Assembly (NCBI GenBank): GCA_031551255.1
Contig: JAVBNW010000114.1
Span: forward strand, 1 to 51,362
DNA length: 51,362 nucleotides
Direction: 5' to 3'
From: JAVBNW01 sp031551255
GTDB lineage: Bacteria > Bacillota > Clostridia > Christensenellales > UBA1750
The notes below the pieces were generated by a model. That model ran no database searches. It was not told the DNA's origin and saw only the letters and a list, made by a program, of their open reading frames with translations. The position numbers and the translations under genes are program-made. Of the stretch, positions 1 to 8,476 are shown piece by piece; positions within the stretch are counted from its first letter, which is position 1; each line of letters opens with the position of its first letter.

Positions 1-140
1 GGGCAAGGAGGCGTAAGGAAGCGACCCTTCGGGATACGCCTTCGGCGTGAAATGCCTTAAGCTACGCTGACCTAAGCTCGACGCCGCCTTGCGGGAAAAG
101 ATCCGCTCGATCGCTCCGCTTTTGGGGTTGGACGACTATA
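1..140. repeat. Right end of an inverted-repeat element (partial copy)
   Basis: The segment ends in TTTGGGGTTGGACGACTATA, which matches the terminal repeat of the complete 162 bp elements at 9444-9605 and 16479-16640. Its interior is a divergent variant that still contains an AAGGAGGC-type motif and several short hairpins with TTCG loops. The other end lies outside the window. There is no coding sequence, so it is best read as a non-autonomous element of the same family. Confidence 0.5.
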
Positions 141-224
141 ATAAGATCATCTCACGATTCGCCGCATGTGTAAACCCGCAGATCGTGTTGCCTGGCGCCG
201 ACACGTCGCCGAGGCCCTGCCCCA

Positions 225-332
225 GGAATTCTACGATCTGAAACGGGTCGGTTCGAGACGATTTTATGGCGGCGTAGCGGGGCTATGGCAACAGACGGCA
301 ACGCAGAAGCAGGCAGAAAGCCGGCTGTCTTT
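225..332 (+). repeat. Dispersed repeat B, copy 1
   Basis: This stretch resembles the reverse complement of 23450-23568. Both carry a GGAA(T/C)TCT(A/C)CGA(T/C)CTGAA(A/G)CGG core followed by a GGCGGC(A)TAGC(C)GGGCTA block and AAAGCCGG- or AATCAGCCGG-like ends. Both copies sit next to an inverted-repeat element of family A. Reading frames through it look protein-like only because the repeat is GC-rich. Identity falls off outside the core, so the ends are approximate. The rest of 141-418 holds no gene that I can support. Confidence 0.5.
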
Positions 333-418
333 GGCGGGTTTGAAACGTTGCGTTAGACCGCCGACTCCGGTGCGATGCGCACGTCGCCGCGGTGCGGCGC
401 TTCTCTTTTGGGGGCGAC

Positions 419-1399
419 TCAGCATCGCTTCATACGGGAGCGGAAACCGGACCAGCAGCTTTTTACACTCACGAGCAGCGGTATGATGAGCGCACAATTC
501 GCTATGGACATCGCTGCCAGCAAGTTCCGATCGTGCGCCATCATCGCATCCCGGGTCATGTCGTCGCTGCCGACGAACGCCTGCATGATTTGTGGGAGCA
601 GGGCGTAAAACCCAAAGTCGGACCAATGGTTTGGAAAGAAACGCGCGGGCAACGTGGTAAGAAGTATATATAAAAATATGCCGCCCAAAACGCAAAAGTA
701 TACTGCACACAATGATTTCCTTAGACGAAGCACATAGGGCGCAAAAATTGCGGCAACAAAAAACGGAGCCAGCACAAAAAAAGCCCACAGTGCCACGCGT
801 TCCTGATCGTCCGATATAGAGCCGTTTATTGCGAGCATCGCGGCGATCTCTTCCGCCCTTGAATAGCCACTCCTTCGATCTTGCGTCTGTATGGCAATGC
901 GCTCGACATTCTCACCCGCCCTCGCGTATACAACCATTGTGGGCCGGTCGGTATTCAGCACGCCGGAGACAGCATATTCGCCTTCCTGTGCGCGCAAACG
1001 CTGCCCAATCACATCCTCGCTACCCCATAGGCGATGGGCTGTACCGCGATCGAGCGCGCAGGCGTCGAGCTGATCAAAGCGCGGCATCGCGCCCGTTAGA
1101 GAAAAAAAGGCAATGCAATCGGCATCCCCTGTAAACCGCAGCACGGTGACTTGCACGCCTCGGTCGGGGTATGCGGCCGATTCAAGCTTTACGTTGGGCG
1201 CCTGGCCATATGCGGCATATCCGACGTCTGCAATGGCGTGAAGGGCCGGTTCTACCGCTTCAACGCGCGCCGGAGACGATAGGGCAATCGTCGTGGAGCG
1301 CCACGCACGCGCGGCATCGGCGTGCCTCGCCCAAGTTGCGGCATTGAGCACACAAGCGAGAATGGCGAGCAGTGCCGCTACGATCATCCGCCGCCTCAT
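419..1399 (-). CDS. Membrane protein with MacB-core-like extracytoplasmic domain
   Basis: This is a 326-residue protein with an N-terminal membrane segment, an extracytoplasmic region of about 170 residues, and three further hydrophobic segments near residues 205-225, 232-252 and 290-310. The stretch DVIGQRLRAQEGEYAVSGVL resembles the core of MacB/FtsX-type permeases, where a similar sequence lies in the periplasmic domain. It is the last gene of the sugar importer operon and overlaps the HlyD-type gene by 4 bp (ATGA), so the two are translationally coupled. It is shorter than a normal MacB permease and no ATPase gene accompanies it. I infer that it works with the adjacent adaptor protein; the substrate is unknown. 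Confidence 0.6.
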   Translation of the reverse strand: MRRRMIVAALLAILACVLNAATWARHADAARAWRSTTIALSSPARVEAVEPALHAIADVGYAAYGQAPNVKLESAAYPDRGVQVTVLRFTGDADCIAFFSLTGAMPRFDQLDACALDRGTAHRLWGSEDVIGQRLRAQEGEYAVSGVLNTDRPTMVVYARAGENVERIAIQTQDRRSGYSRAEEIAAMLAINGSISDDQERVALWAFFVLAPFFVAAIFAPYVLRLRKSLCAVYFCVLGGIFLYILLTTLPARFFPNHWSDFGFYALLPQIMQAFVGSDDMTRDAMMAHDRNLLAAMSIANCALIIPLLVSVKSCWSGFRSRMKRC

Positions 1400-3087
1400 C
1401 GCCCGCTCCTAACGCGATCGGCCTCTTGAATGGGCTTTGTGCTGCCGGTGACGATCCGATCCGCCTTTGTCAAAGGGGCCTCGATGGCGGCAGTGCTCAG
1501 ATCGGCATCCAAGACGCGCACGGGTACAAACTCCAACACCTCTTCCTCTCCCAGTATGCCGTCCTTTATACGTAGCACATAGACGCCGTCCACGTTGTCC
1601 ACCTTGCGCAGTGCGCCCAACGGAATGCACATTCCATAGGTGCTGCTCTTCTTTTCAAGCTGGATTGATGCGGATTGCCCCAGAGAGCCTGAACCGGCCG
1701 GGAGCCCAATGCTAAGATCGACACCTTCCGCCGCCGGCATAAGGCCTTGGATTTCGCCGCCCGATGCATAGCGCGTTGCGCCCGAGAGCAGATAGGACAC
1801 CTCCGCTTCGCGATCCAGACGCCCTGCTCGCTGCGAATCGATCAACATGCGAATAACGTATCCGTCGCTTGATTTCGCTATGCGCAGCGCGGCGCCGGAC
1901 AGCGCCTCCCCCGGCCGAGCAAGCAGTTCCATAACTGTTCCATCCTCAGGCGCGAGCAGTTTAGCGCCGCCGTCCTGAATTGCCAATAGCTCCTTAAGCG
2001 CTTTCTCATCCGCCTCAATATCCAAATCGGCTATTTGCCGGCGCAGTGCGGCGGTTTTTTCATCGTTTTCCGCTTGCCTGCGCTGTTGGCTTTCGCGGCG
2101 GTCCTGGGCCTTTTTTACCGCCTGGGCATCTTCTAGATTGCGCTGCGCGCTCAGCAGATCGTCGTCTCTTGCCTCAATCGCATCCTCCAGCGCCCGTTGT
2201 TTGGCCAGTATATTCTCTTTTGAGCTTTGGATCGCCGCTTGCGCCGCCTCCACGGCGGACTGCCGATCAAGCGGCACGGCTTGCATGCGCTCGACCTCCG
2301 TCTGCGTCTGGCTAAGCAGCGCTTGCGCGTCGGTAAGCCTGCGGCCGGCATCGTCTTTTGCATTCTTAAGGTCTTGCTCGGCGCGGTGATAGGCGGTCTC
2401 CAGAGCGGGATCGCCGGTTGTATCCGCCTCATAGGCGGCGCGGGCATCCTCATAAGCCCGTTGCTTCTCGAGCAAGCTTGCGTCGACGGTGGCTTGAACG
2501 GCGTCGTGAGCTTGCCGTGCCTCGGTAAGCGCCAGCTGAATTTCCGCGCTTTGATTTTGCGCCGTCGCTTGTTGCACATAGGCCAAATCGGCCTGCGCCG
2601 CAAGCAGTACTTGCTGTGCAAGCGTCAAATCTTCCTGCGCGCGCCTGATGTCGCTCTGCGTATCCCATTCGGCGCGTTCCATGTCGTTTTGGGCGCGCCG
2701 TATTTTTTCTTGCACAGTGGGGTCGCTTATATCGGTCGGGATCGTGCCGAGCCCATCCAGTTCGCGTTGCAGCTTTTTCTTTTCGATGCCTTGCTCAAGC
2801 CCGTCGATCTTGGATTGTAGATGCTTCGCGTCGTAACTGAACAATGCGTCGCCCTTTTTTACGTTTTGACCTTTCACGACGTACACTTGCCCCACTATCA
2901 GCCCGGCTTCGCCCTGGAGGGGGAGTTCGCTCACCGCCTCCAAAACGCCCTGTCCGGCGACGATATGCCTAAGCGTACTCTGCGTAAGGCTCACCGTCGT
3001 AACCACGGGCAGAGTAAGCGCATCCATTGCGCGCGCGACAAAGGTAAGCGCGAGCATTGCCGCAAAAAAGCCGATCATAGCCCGCAA
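1396..3087 (-). CDS. HlyD-family adaptor/secretion protein with long coiled coil
   Basis: This 563-residue protein has a hydrophobic N-terminus, a first half-lipoyl segment (about 40-75: GEAGLIVGQVYVVKGQNVKKGD), about 290 residues of Ala/Gln/Glu/Arg-rich coiled coil, and a second half-lipoyl plus beta-barrel region (KLLAPEDGTVMELLARPGE). This is the membrane-fusion-protein order of HlyD/MacA proteins, which bridge an exporter to the outside of the cell. The start is uncertain. The first usable codon is TTG at 3087, but the frame is open back to the permease stop and encodes a basic stretch (RKPRTRKQ); an AAAGGAG lies 9 nt before an ATA codon at 3186. It lies in the sugar importer operon, which is unusual. 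Confidence 0.75.
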   Translation of the reverse strand: MRAMIGFFAAMLALTFVARAMDALTLPVVTTVSLTQSTLRHIVAGQGVLEAVSELPLQGEAGLIVGQVYVVKGQNVKKGDALFSYDAKHLQSKIDGLEQGIEKKKLQRELDGLGTIPTDISDPTVQEKIRRAQNDMERAEWDTQSDIRRAQEDLTLAQQVLLAAQADLAYVQQATAQNQSAEIQLALTEARQAHDAVQATVDASLLEKQRAYEDARAAYEADTTGDPALETAYHRAEQDLKNAKDDAGRRLTDAQALLSQTQTEVERMQAVPLDRQSAVEAAQAAIQSSKENILAKQRALEDAIEARDDDLLSAQRNLEDAQAVKKAQDRRESQQRRQAENDEKTAALRRQIADLDIEADEKALKELLAIQDGGAKLLAPEDGTVMELLARPGEALSGAALRIAKSSDGYVIRMLIDSQRAGRLDREAEVSYLLSGATRYASGGEIQGLMPAAEGVDLSIGLPAGSGSLGQSASIQLEKKSSTYGMCIPLGALRKVDNVDGVYVLRIKDGILGEEEVLEFVPVRVLDADLSTAAIEAPLTKADRIVTGSTKPIQEADRVRSGR

Positions 3088-3192
3088 GGCGATCTGTTTA
3101 CGCGTTCGCGGCTTGCGGCTATCCCCATTTTCGGCGGAGATTTGCGTCCGGCGCGGGGCACAAAGGGTGGCGTATAATTTCTCTATGATGCA

Positions 3193-4074
3193 TTACTCCT
3201 TTCCACCCATCGCGTGGATGCCTTTTTCAAGATATTCCTGCCCATAGAGGAAGACCAGCACGGCGGGCAGCAGGGCAATGAACGATGCCGCCAAGGATTT
3301 TCCCAGCGATGTAAGGGTAATCTTGGGCAAATACAGCGAGATCGGCCACAGAGCGGGGTTACGCAACAGGGTCATCGGCTGCTCGATCATACCCCAAGCC
3401 TCAAAGAAGCCCAATACCAGCGCAGAGAGCAGCCCCGGCACGCCCATCGGCAGCCCGATTAAAAGAAACCTGCGCAGCGGCCCGGCTCCGTCCATCGCGG
3501 CGGCCTCAAGCATCTCCTCGGGAATCGCCTCGAAAAATTTTACGAGGATAAACACAGGAAAGGTGGAGAAGATGGCCGGAAACAGGATCGCCCGGCGCGT
3601 ATCAAGCAGCGCAAGCCGATCAAGCGAGAGGTACTGCGCCACCAGCGTCACCTGAAAGGGCAGGAGCATCAATGCGATGTAGATAAGGAAAAGCGCTGCT
3701 TTGCCCCGAAACCGGTAGCGCGCAAACGCCCACGCGGCGGGCGCGGCAACCAATGCTTGCCCTGCGAGCGTCGCCGCCGCATATCCGGTCGAATTCCAAA
3801 ACATCGCAAAAAATTCGGGCGAATCGAGCAATAGTTCGACGTGAGCGCGCAGGGTGGGGTAACGCGGCAACAACGGCCACTTGGCAAACCCATTTGCGCC
3901 GGAGGCGCCGAGCGCACCGCCCAGCACGCGCTGTGCTTCCGCTTCGCCCATAAACGCGCCGCTGACGATCCAAATAAGGGGCAGCGCCATCGGCGCACAC
4001 AGCAGCGCATACATCAATATTTTTACAAAGCGTACGAGGGCGTGCGCTATTCTTTGCCCGGCGATTGGCCCCAC
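3193..4074 (-). CDS. Carbohydrate ABC transporter permease (MalG-like)
   Basis: This 293-residue integral membrane protein has six predicted segments and the EAA loop typical of sugar importers (EEMLEAAAMDGAGPLRRF), which contacts the ATPase. It overlaps the preceding permease gene by 28 bp; the start is a GTG downstream of GGAAGG. Together with the partner permease and the binding protein it forms a CUT1-type importer. No ATPase gene is present in the operon. The substrate cannot be read from the sequence; the neighbouring genes suggest a sugar or oligosaccharide. Confidence 0.85.
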   Translation of the reverse strand: MGPIAGQRIAHALVRFVKILMYALLCAPMALPLIWIVSGAFMGEAEAQRVLGGALGASGANGFAKWPLLPRYPTLRAHVELLLDSPEFFAMFWNSTGYAAATLAGQALVAAPAAWAFARYRFRGKAALFLIYIALMLLPFQVTLVAQYLSLDRLALLDTRRAILFPAIFSTFPVFILVKFFEAIPEEMLEAAAMDGAGPLRRFLLIGLPMGVPGLLSALVLGFFEAWGMIEQPMTLLRNPALWPISLYLPKITLTSLGKSLAASFIALLPAVLVFLYGQEYLEKGIHAMGGKE

Positions 4075-4925
4075 ATCCTTCCAAGTAGTGCGATCAGCGC
4101 GAAGATGACGCCCGCCGCCAGCGTCGCCGCCGCGCAGAGCTTATCCATATCCAAACGGGCGAACCAATTGTTGAAGAGGTGCTGCAGCAAATACATGCTC
4201 TCATGCGGGTAGTTCCCCGCGACGAGATAGGCCTCGCGAAACACCTTGAAGGCATTGAGAATCGAGAGCACCGCCACGATGTAGAACGTAGGCGAGAGCC
4301 AGGGCAGCGTAATGCTGATAAACTGCCGAAAGCGCCCCGCGCCGTCCACCTGCGCCGCCTCGTACTGCGATAGAGGAATGTTGGAAAGCCCGCCGATCCA
4401 CAGCACCATGTCGTAACCGATGTTTTTCCAGAGGTAGCTGGCGACCAGCACGCCAAAGGCCGTATCGGACGTCATCCACGGAACCGCCGCAAGCCCGAGG
4501 GATGTAAGCGCGCCGTTGAGCACGCCGTGATCGGCGAAGAGAGTTTGCCACAGAAGCGCCAGCGAGGCCACGGGGATGGCAAGGGGCAGCAAAAAGCTCG
4601 TCTTGAACCAGGAGGGTGCGCGCTGCGCCAGCAAGGCCGCCGCCAGCGACAGCGCCAGCAGCAGCGGCACCGAGACGCCCAGAAACTTCAGTGTATTGCC
4701 CGCCGCAAGCAAAAAAGCCTGCGTTTTGAACAGCGTGGCGTAGTTGGCAAGGCCGACGAACGCCCCGCCGACCGAGCAGAAAGAGCGACGCACGGTGTCG
4801 ATGAGCGGGAACACGACAAACAGCGATACCCCGATGAGACTCGGCGCGAGGAAGGCGAGGGCTGCAAGCGTTTCCGCCCTGCGCCTCCCGCGCACCGCCT
4901 GCGGGGTTTTGTTTCGCATGATCAT
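4047..4925 (-). CDS. Sugar ABC transporter permease (MalF/UgpA-like)
   Basis: This 292-residue permease has an N-terminal segment (ALAFLAPSLIGVSLFVVFPL) typical of MalF/UgpA-type subunits and the EAA motif SQYEAAQVDGAGRFRQF. Its ATG overlaps the stop of the binding-protein gene (ATGA at 4922-4925), so translation is coupled. It is the membrane partner of the MalG-like permease downstream. CUT1 importers move mono- or oligosaccharides into the cytoplasm. Confidence 0.88.
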   Translation of the reverse strand: MIMRNKTPQAVRGRRRAETLAALAFLAPSLIGVSLFVVFPLIDTVRRSFCSVGGAFVGLANYATLFKTQAFLLAAGNTLKFLGVSVPLLLALSLAAALLAQRAPSWFKTSFLLPLAIPVASLALLWQTLFADHGVLNGALTSLGLAAVPWMTSDTAFGVLVASYLWKNIGYDMVLWIGGLSNIPLSQYEAAQVDGAGRFRQFISITLPWLSPTFYIVAVLSILNAFKVFREAYLVAGNYPHESMYLLQHLFNNWFARLDMDKLCAAATLAAGVIFALIALLGRMWGQSPGKE

Positions 4926-7084
4926 TCCGTCAAAAAGGTGCTTGCCTTGGAGGCGAAGTTCTGTGCGGCCTGCGCTGCCGTAATGGAGCCCTCAAAGAAG
5001 GGCGCCGTTTCCTCGACGAGCATGATGTACAGCGTGGGGTCGCCTAAGCTGGGCGTCGCCGCGCCATCCAACAGCGCGCGCATCTGAGCAAGCTCTGCCT
5101 CGGGGGGCACTACATATCTGAGCACATAGTCGCCTATTCCATCCTCGGCATTGATATAGCTGGTATCGGCAAACATGGCGTCAAGCGCCGAAACCCGCAC
5201 AGGGAAGCCCCCAAGATAGAAGCTCGCGTTCGCGTCGTCGCTCAGGGCCATTTCAATAAAGGCGGCGCACAGCTCGGGGTGGGCCGAGTTGGCGTTCGCG
5301 CCAAAGATATTGTTGGGGATAAATACATTGTGCGCCTGACCGGGAAGCGGGATAAAGCCGCCGCCTTTTTGCGCCGCCACCACCGCCCCATATCCGCCCG
5401 AGGCCGACATGATATCATCCATGGGCAGCGACGCGAAGGCTACCTTGTTGTAGGCCAGCATGAACTCGCCGAACTCGCTCATGTCATCGCCGGGCAACTG
5501 TGCTTTGGCCGTTTCAGGCGTCCACGCACCGATGATGGTGTTGATATCGGTCAGGAACGCCTCGATCATCTCGGGCTTTAGCCGTCCATTCTCATCCTTC
5601 CACGCGGGCAGGCTAGACGTGTAAAATTTTACCATTAGGTTCGCGGGCGACATATCGCTAAAGGGCAGCACATCGGGATGCGCCGTTGCCCAAGCCGCCA
5701 AATCGGCAAGCGTCGCGATGCCCTTAACGTCGCCCCACAGCATGGGCAGGGCAAAGCTTGTGGGCACGGCGGTGATTTTGCCGTCCTTGACGAATGCCCC
5801 GGCGACGCTGGGGAGCACCGCGGCTTGGTCGATGCGCGGCTGAACGACGCCCGATATATCCATCAGCACGCCCTTTTCGGCATAGGATTCGATCGGCAGC
5901 CCGTCCAGCACGAAAAGATCCGGCCCCTTGCCCGCCAGCACCTCGGTATTCAGCGTACGGATCGCATCGTCCTCGGTAATGGAGGACCCACGCGGCATGG
6001 CCACGGTCCACTGCACCTTGGCCTCGGGATGCTTGCGCTGAAAGGTGGAAACGAAGGTTTGGATCGCCATATTCTCATACAGCGAAAACAGGTTGAGCAC
6101 GATGCTGGGCTCGGTGGGCACGGTTTCGTCGAACACATAGGCGGTAAAGCGTTCGTTATCCATTGCGTAATGCACCACCGGACAGTTCTCCTGGTCGAAT
6201 AGCAAGGCCTTTGCTATGATCATCGGATCGCTTAAGCTGCACAGCGAACCGTCGACGATGCGCTCCAGCAGCGCCCCCCCGGCGTTTACGCGGTAGATGC
6301 CCGCCCCGTTCGCGTAGTGCAGCGCGCCCTCGGCGTCATATCGAAGAAGCGCATCCATGCGCCCCGAATCCATCTCGATCGGCAGTTGGCGCAGCACCCC
6401 GCCGCTTTCCAGGCTGACGATGGTGATCGTGGCATCCCTCTGTGATAGAATCGCCAGCTCGTCTCCAAACACGGCGAACGCCGAGCAGTCGCTCGATACC
6501 TGGTATTGCTTGACGAGTTTGCCGTCAGGTGCGTACTGAAGCACGCCTTGCTCCCACGTGGAGGCGAGCAGGTTGCCCGAGGGCAGCACGTCGATCTTTT
6601 CCAGCACCGGGGCCGCGCTACCGACGGCCTCGAACGGAACCGGTTCGGATGCGCCGTCTTTGACGCGCAGTATGTGTGAATGTAATTCCTCATTCTCAAA
6701 TGTTATCGAGAGTAAATACAAGCTTCCATCAGGCCCAACCGCGAAATCCGTGAGCTCAAGGTCCTCCTGGTTTCCGGTATCCTGGGTTTCCCAGTTGATC
6801 AAGTCCTCGCTGACAGCCATCTGCTTGCCGGGGTAGGCGACGGCATAGACCTTCCCGTCATATTGCTTGGCGCCTATGGAGTTGCTATATTCAAGCTGGC
6901 TTAGTTCCTTTTCCACATAGCGCCCCATGGCGGTCGCCAAGAGTTCGCCCGAAGGGGAGGCGCTCGCGGTGGAAGGGTTCGGCACATTAAGCGAACCGGA
7001 CGGCGCGGGTGTGCCGGAACAGCCCGCAAGCAGCGCAAGCAGCAAGGCAATACAAGCGCATAAGCGCAAGCGTTGAATCTTCAT
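4922..7084 (-). CDS. Extracellular sugar-binding lipoprotein with N-terminal propeller-like domain
   Basis: This 720-residue protein has a lipoprotein signal (LLALLAGCSG). The C-terminal part, from about residue 335, is a type 1 solute-binding domain (AIQTFVSTFQRKHPEAKVQW; GPDLFVLDGLP). Residues about 60-330 are an extra region of short repeats such as VGPDGSLYLLS, VLPSGNLLAST and YAPDGKLVKQY, which looks like a beta-propeller. Ordinary sugar-binding lipoproteins have about 420-560 residues, so this is an extended form. It is the first gene of the operon, with an AGGAGGT site 6 nt before the ATG. I infer that the propeller helps capture a polymer or contacts a surface partner. Confidence 0.85.
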   Translation of the reverse strand: MKIQRLRLCACIALLLALLAGCSGTPAPSGSLNVPNPSTASASPSGELLATAMGRYVEKELSQLEYSNSIGAKQYDGKVYAVAYPGKQMAVSEDLINWETQDTGNQEDLELTDFAVGPDGSLYLLSITFENEELHSHILRVKDGASEPVPFEAVGSAAPVLEKIDVLPSGNLLASTWEQGVLQYAPDGKLVKQYQVSSDCSAFAVFGDELAILSQRDATITIVSLESGGVLRQLPIEMDSGRMDALLRYDAEGALHYANGAGIYRVNAGGALLERIVDGSLCSLSDPMIIAKALLFDQENCPVVHYAMDNERFTAYVFDETVPTEPSIVLNLFSLYENMAIQTFVSTFQRKHPEAKVQWTVAMPRGSSITEDDAIRTLNTEVLAGKGPDLFVLDGLPIESYAEKGVLMDISGVVQPRIDQAAVLPSVAGAFVKDGKITAVPTSFALPMLWGDVKGIATLADLAAWATAHPDVLPFSDMSPANLMVKFYTSSLPAWKDENGRLKPEMIEAFLTDINTIIGAWTPETAKAQLPGDDMSEFGEFMLAYNKVAFASLPMDDIMSASGGYGAVVAAQKGGGFIPLPGQAHNVFIPNNIFGANANSAHPELCAAFIEMALSDDANASFYLGGFPVRVSALDAMFADTSYINAEDGIGDYVLRYVVPPEAELAQMRALLDGAATPSLGDPTLYIMLVEETAPFFEGSITAAQAAQNFASKASTFLTE

Positions 7085-7147
7085 GGGGTACCTCCTCGTC
7101 GTTTTCTATGGAGGACAGGATATCGGATCAATCTCTAATTCATCTCT

Positions 7148-7175
7148 AAAAAATGAGCCGCATATATGCGGCTCA
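7148..7175 (-). terminator. Rho-independent terminator of the kinase/regulator operon
   Basis: A palindrome with the 11 bp stem TGAGCCGCATA/TATGCGGCTCA lies just after the kinase stop and is followed on the minus strand by ATTTTTTAG. It separates the two-component operon from the sugar importer operon, which therefore should have its own promoter. Confidence 0.85.
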
Positions 7176-7177
7176 AA

Positions 7178-8476
7178 TTATTGTTTCTTCATGCCGGGCA
7201 AACGGATAACGAACTCGCTGCCATGCGGCTTAAGCGCATGGTAGATAAGCTTTCCCCCATGGGCTTGGACGATCTCGCGAGCGATGCTCAGCCCCAGCCC
7301 GCTGTGCGTGCGGCTATCACGGCTGTGATCCAAACGATAGAAGCGCTCAAAGATGCGATCCCGATGCTCAGGGGCGATGCCGGGGCCGTCGTCGCGCACG
7401 CGCAAGCACACCATATCGTCCCCATGTGACGCCGCAAGTTCCACATGCCCGCCCGCCGGAGCATACTCGATGGCGTTATCGATCAGTGCGTTCAGCGCGC
7501 GCGCTAATAGAGAGGCATCCCCGCATACGATGGGCAGCATCGCCTCGGAAAGCGAAACACGCAGCTCTATGCCCTTTGCGCGCGCCATAGCCTCATAGGC
7601 ATGCGCGGCTTCCCGAATCATCCCTCTCGCCTCTACCGGGCCTTCCGCCCCCGCCCCCGCCTTCTGCGGCAACCGCAGCGCGGTGAGCAACAGCATATCG
7701 CCGGTAAGCGCGGCGATGCGGTTGGCCTCACCCTGAATTTGAGCGATAAAACGTTCTTCGTCCGGCGCGCGTTCCTTAAGCGCGTCGATCCCCGTCTGCA
7801 TCACCGAAAGCGGCGTGCGGATTTCGTGCGACGCCGCTGCAATGAACTCGTTCTGTTTGCGATGCGCCGTTTCGATCGGGCGAAGCGTCCAGCCCGTAAA
7901 GAACCAGCCAAAGACCGAAAGTAGCAGCAGCGCCCCGGCTACGATCCCTGCATACATCCAGCGCAGCGAAATCCGCTGCGCATCCTGCGCGCGCATGTCC
8001 TGTAGAGCGACCACGGCCTGCATGTCGCGGTAATCGCGTACGCACACCACTCCGACCAGATATCGCTCCCCATAGCCGCCGTAACGCTGCCCGATATAGC
8101 GCGCGCCGTCGCGCATCGAATCCCTATCAAGGCGCAGGTCGCCGCCTTCCGCTTGCGCGGTCGCCGCTTCGATCAGCGCATCGCGCGGCGTGACTGGGTT
8201 CCAAGCGCCTTTGAAGGCGATGGGCCTTTCATTATCGAGGATGGAGAGGATCATGCGCTGCCCGGCCTCGATCTTTGCCAGCTCGGTAATGGAGATGCTT
8301 TTTTGCATGCGGATCTGTTGAGCCAGACTATCCAACTGCTGGGCGAATGCGGCGGACTCGCGCGCCGTTAGCTGCCGCTCGGTGACCAAGAGCGCCGCGC
8401 CCGCCGCGAGGCAGAGGATTGCGCCGATGACGCATATGTTCAGCAACGCGAGCCGGCGGTGCATTGCCCGAATCAT
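7178..8476 (-). CDS. Membrane sensor histidine kinase (HisKA type)
   Basis: This 432-residue kinase has one membrane segment near residues 10-30, an extracytoplasmic sensor region of about 140 residues, a second segment near 174-196, then a HisKA domain with the H-box AASHEIRTPLSVMQTG and an ATPase domain with N-box (LIDNAIEYAP), G1 (RDDGPGIAPEH) and G2 (HSGLGLSIA). All catalytic boxes are intact. Its start overlaps the stop of the OmpR-type regulator by 4 bp, so they form a pair. The sensor region matches no domain I can name. Position suggests control of the adjacent transporter operon, which is inference. Confidence 0.9.
   Translation of the reverse strand: MIRAMHRRLALLNICVIGAILCLAAGAALLVTERQLTARESAAFAQQLDSLAQQIRMQKSISITELAKIEAGQRMILSILDNERPIAFKGAWNPVTPRDALIEAATAQAEGGDLRLDRDSMRDGARYIGQRYGGYGERYLVGVVCVRDYRDMQAVVALQDMRAQDAQRISLRWMYAGIVAGALLLLSVFGWFFTGWTLRPIETAHRKQNEFIAAASHEIRTPLSVMQTGIDALKERAPDEERFIAQIQGEANRIAALTGDMLLLTALRLPQKAGAGAEGPVEARGMIREAAHAYEAMARAKGIELRVSLSEAMLPIVCGDASLLARALNALIDNAIEYAPAGGHVELAASHGDDMVCLRVRDDGPGIAPEHRDRIFERFYRLDHSRDSRTHSGLGLSIAREIVQAHGGKLIYHALKPHGSEFVIRLPGMKKQ

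Noticed and set aside
264..788. 174-codon minus-strand frame at the left edge
   Set aside because: It overlaps the MacB-core-like gene in another frame and extends into repeat B; no motif.
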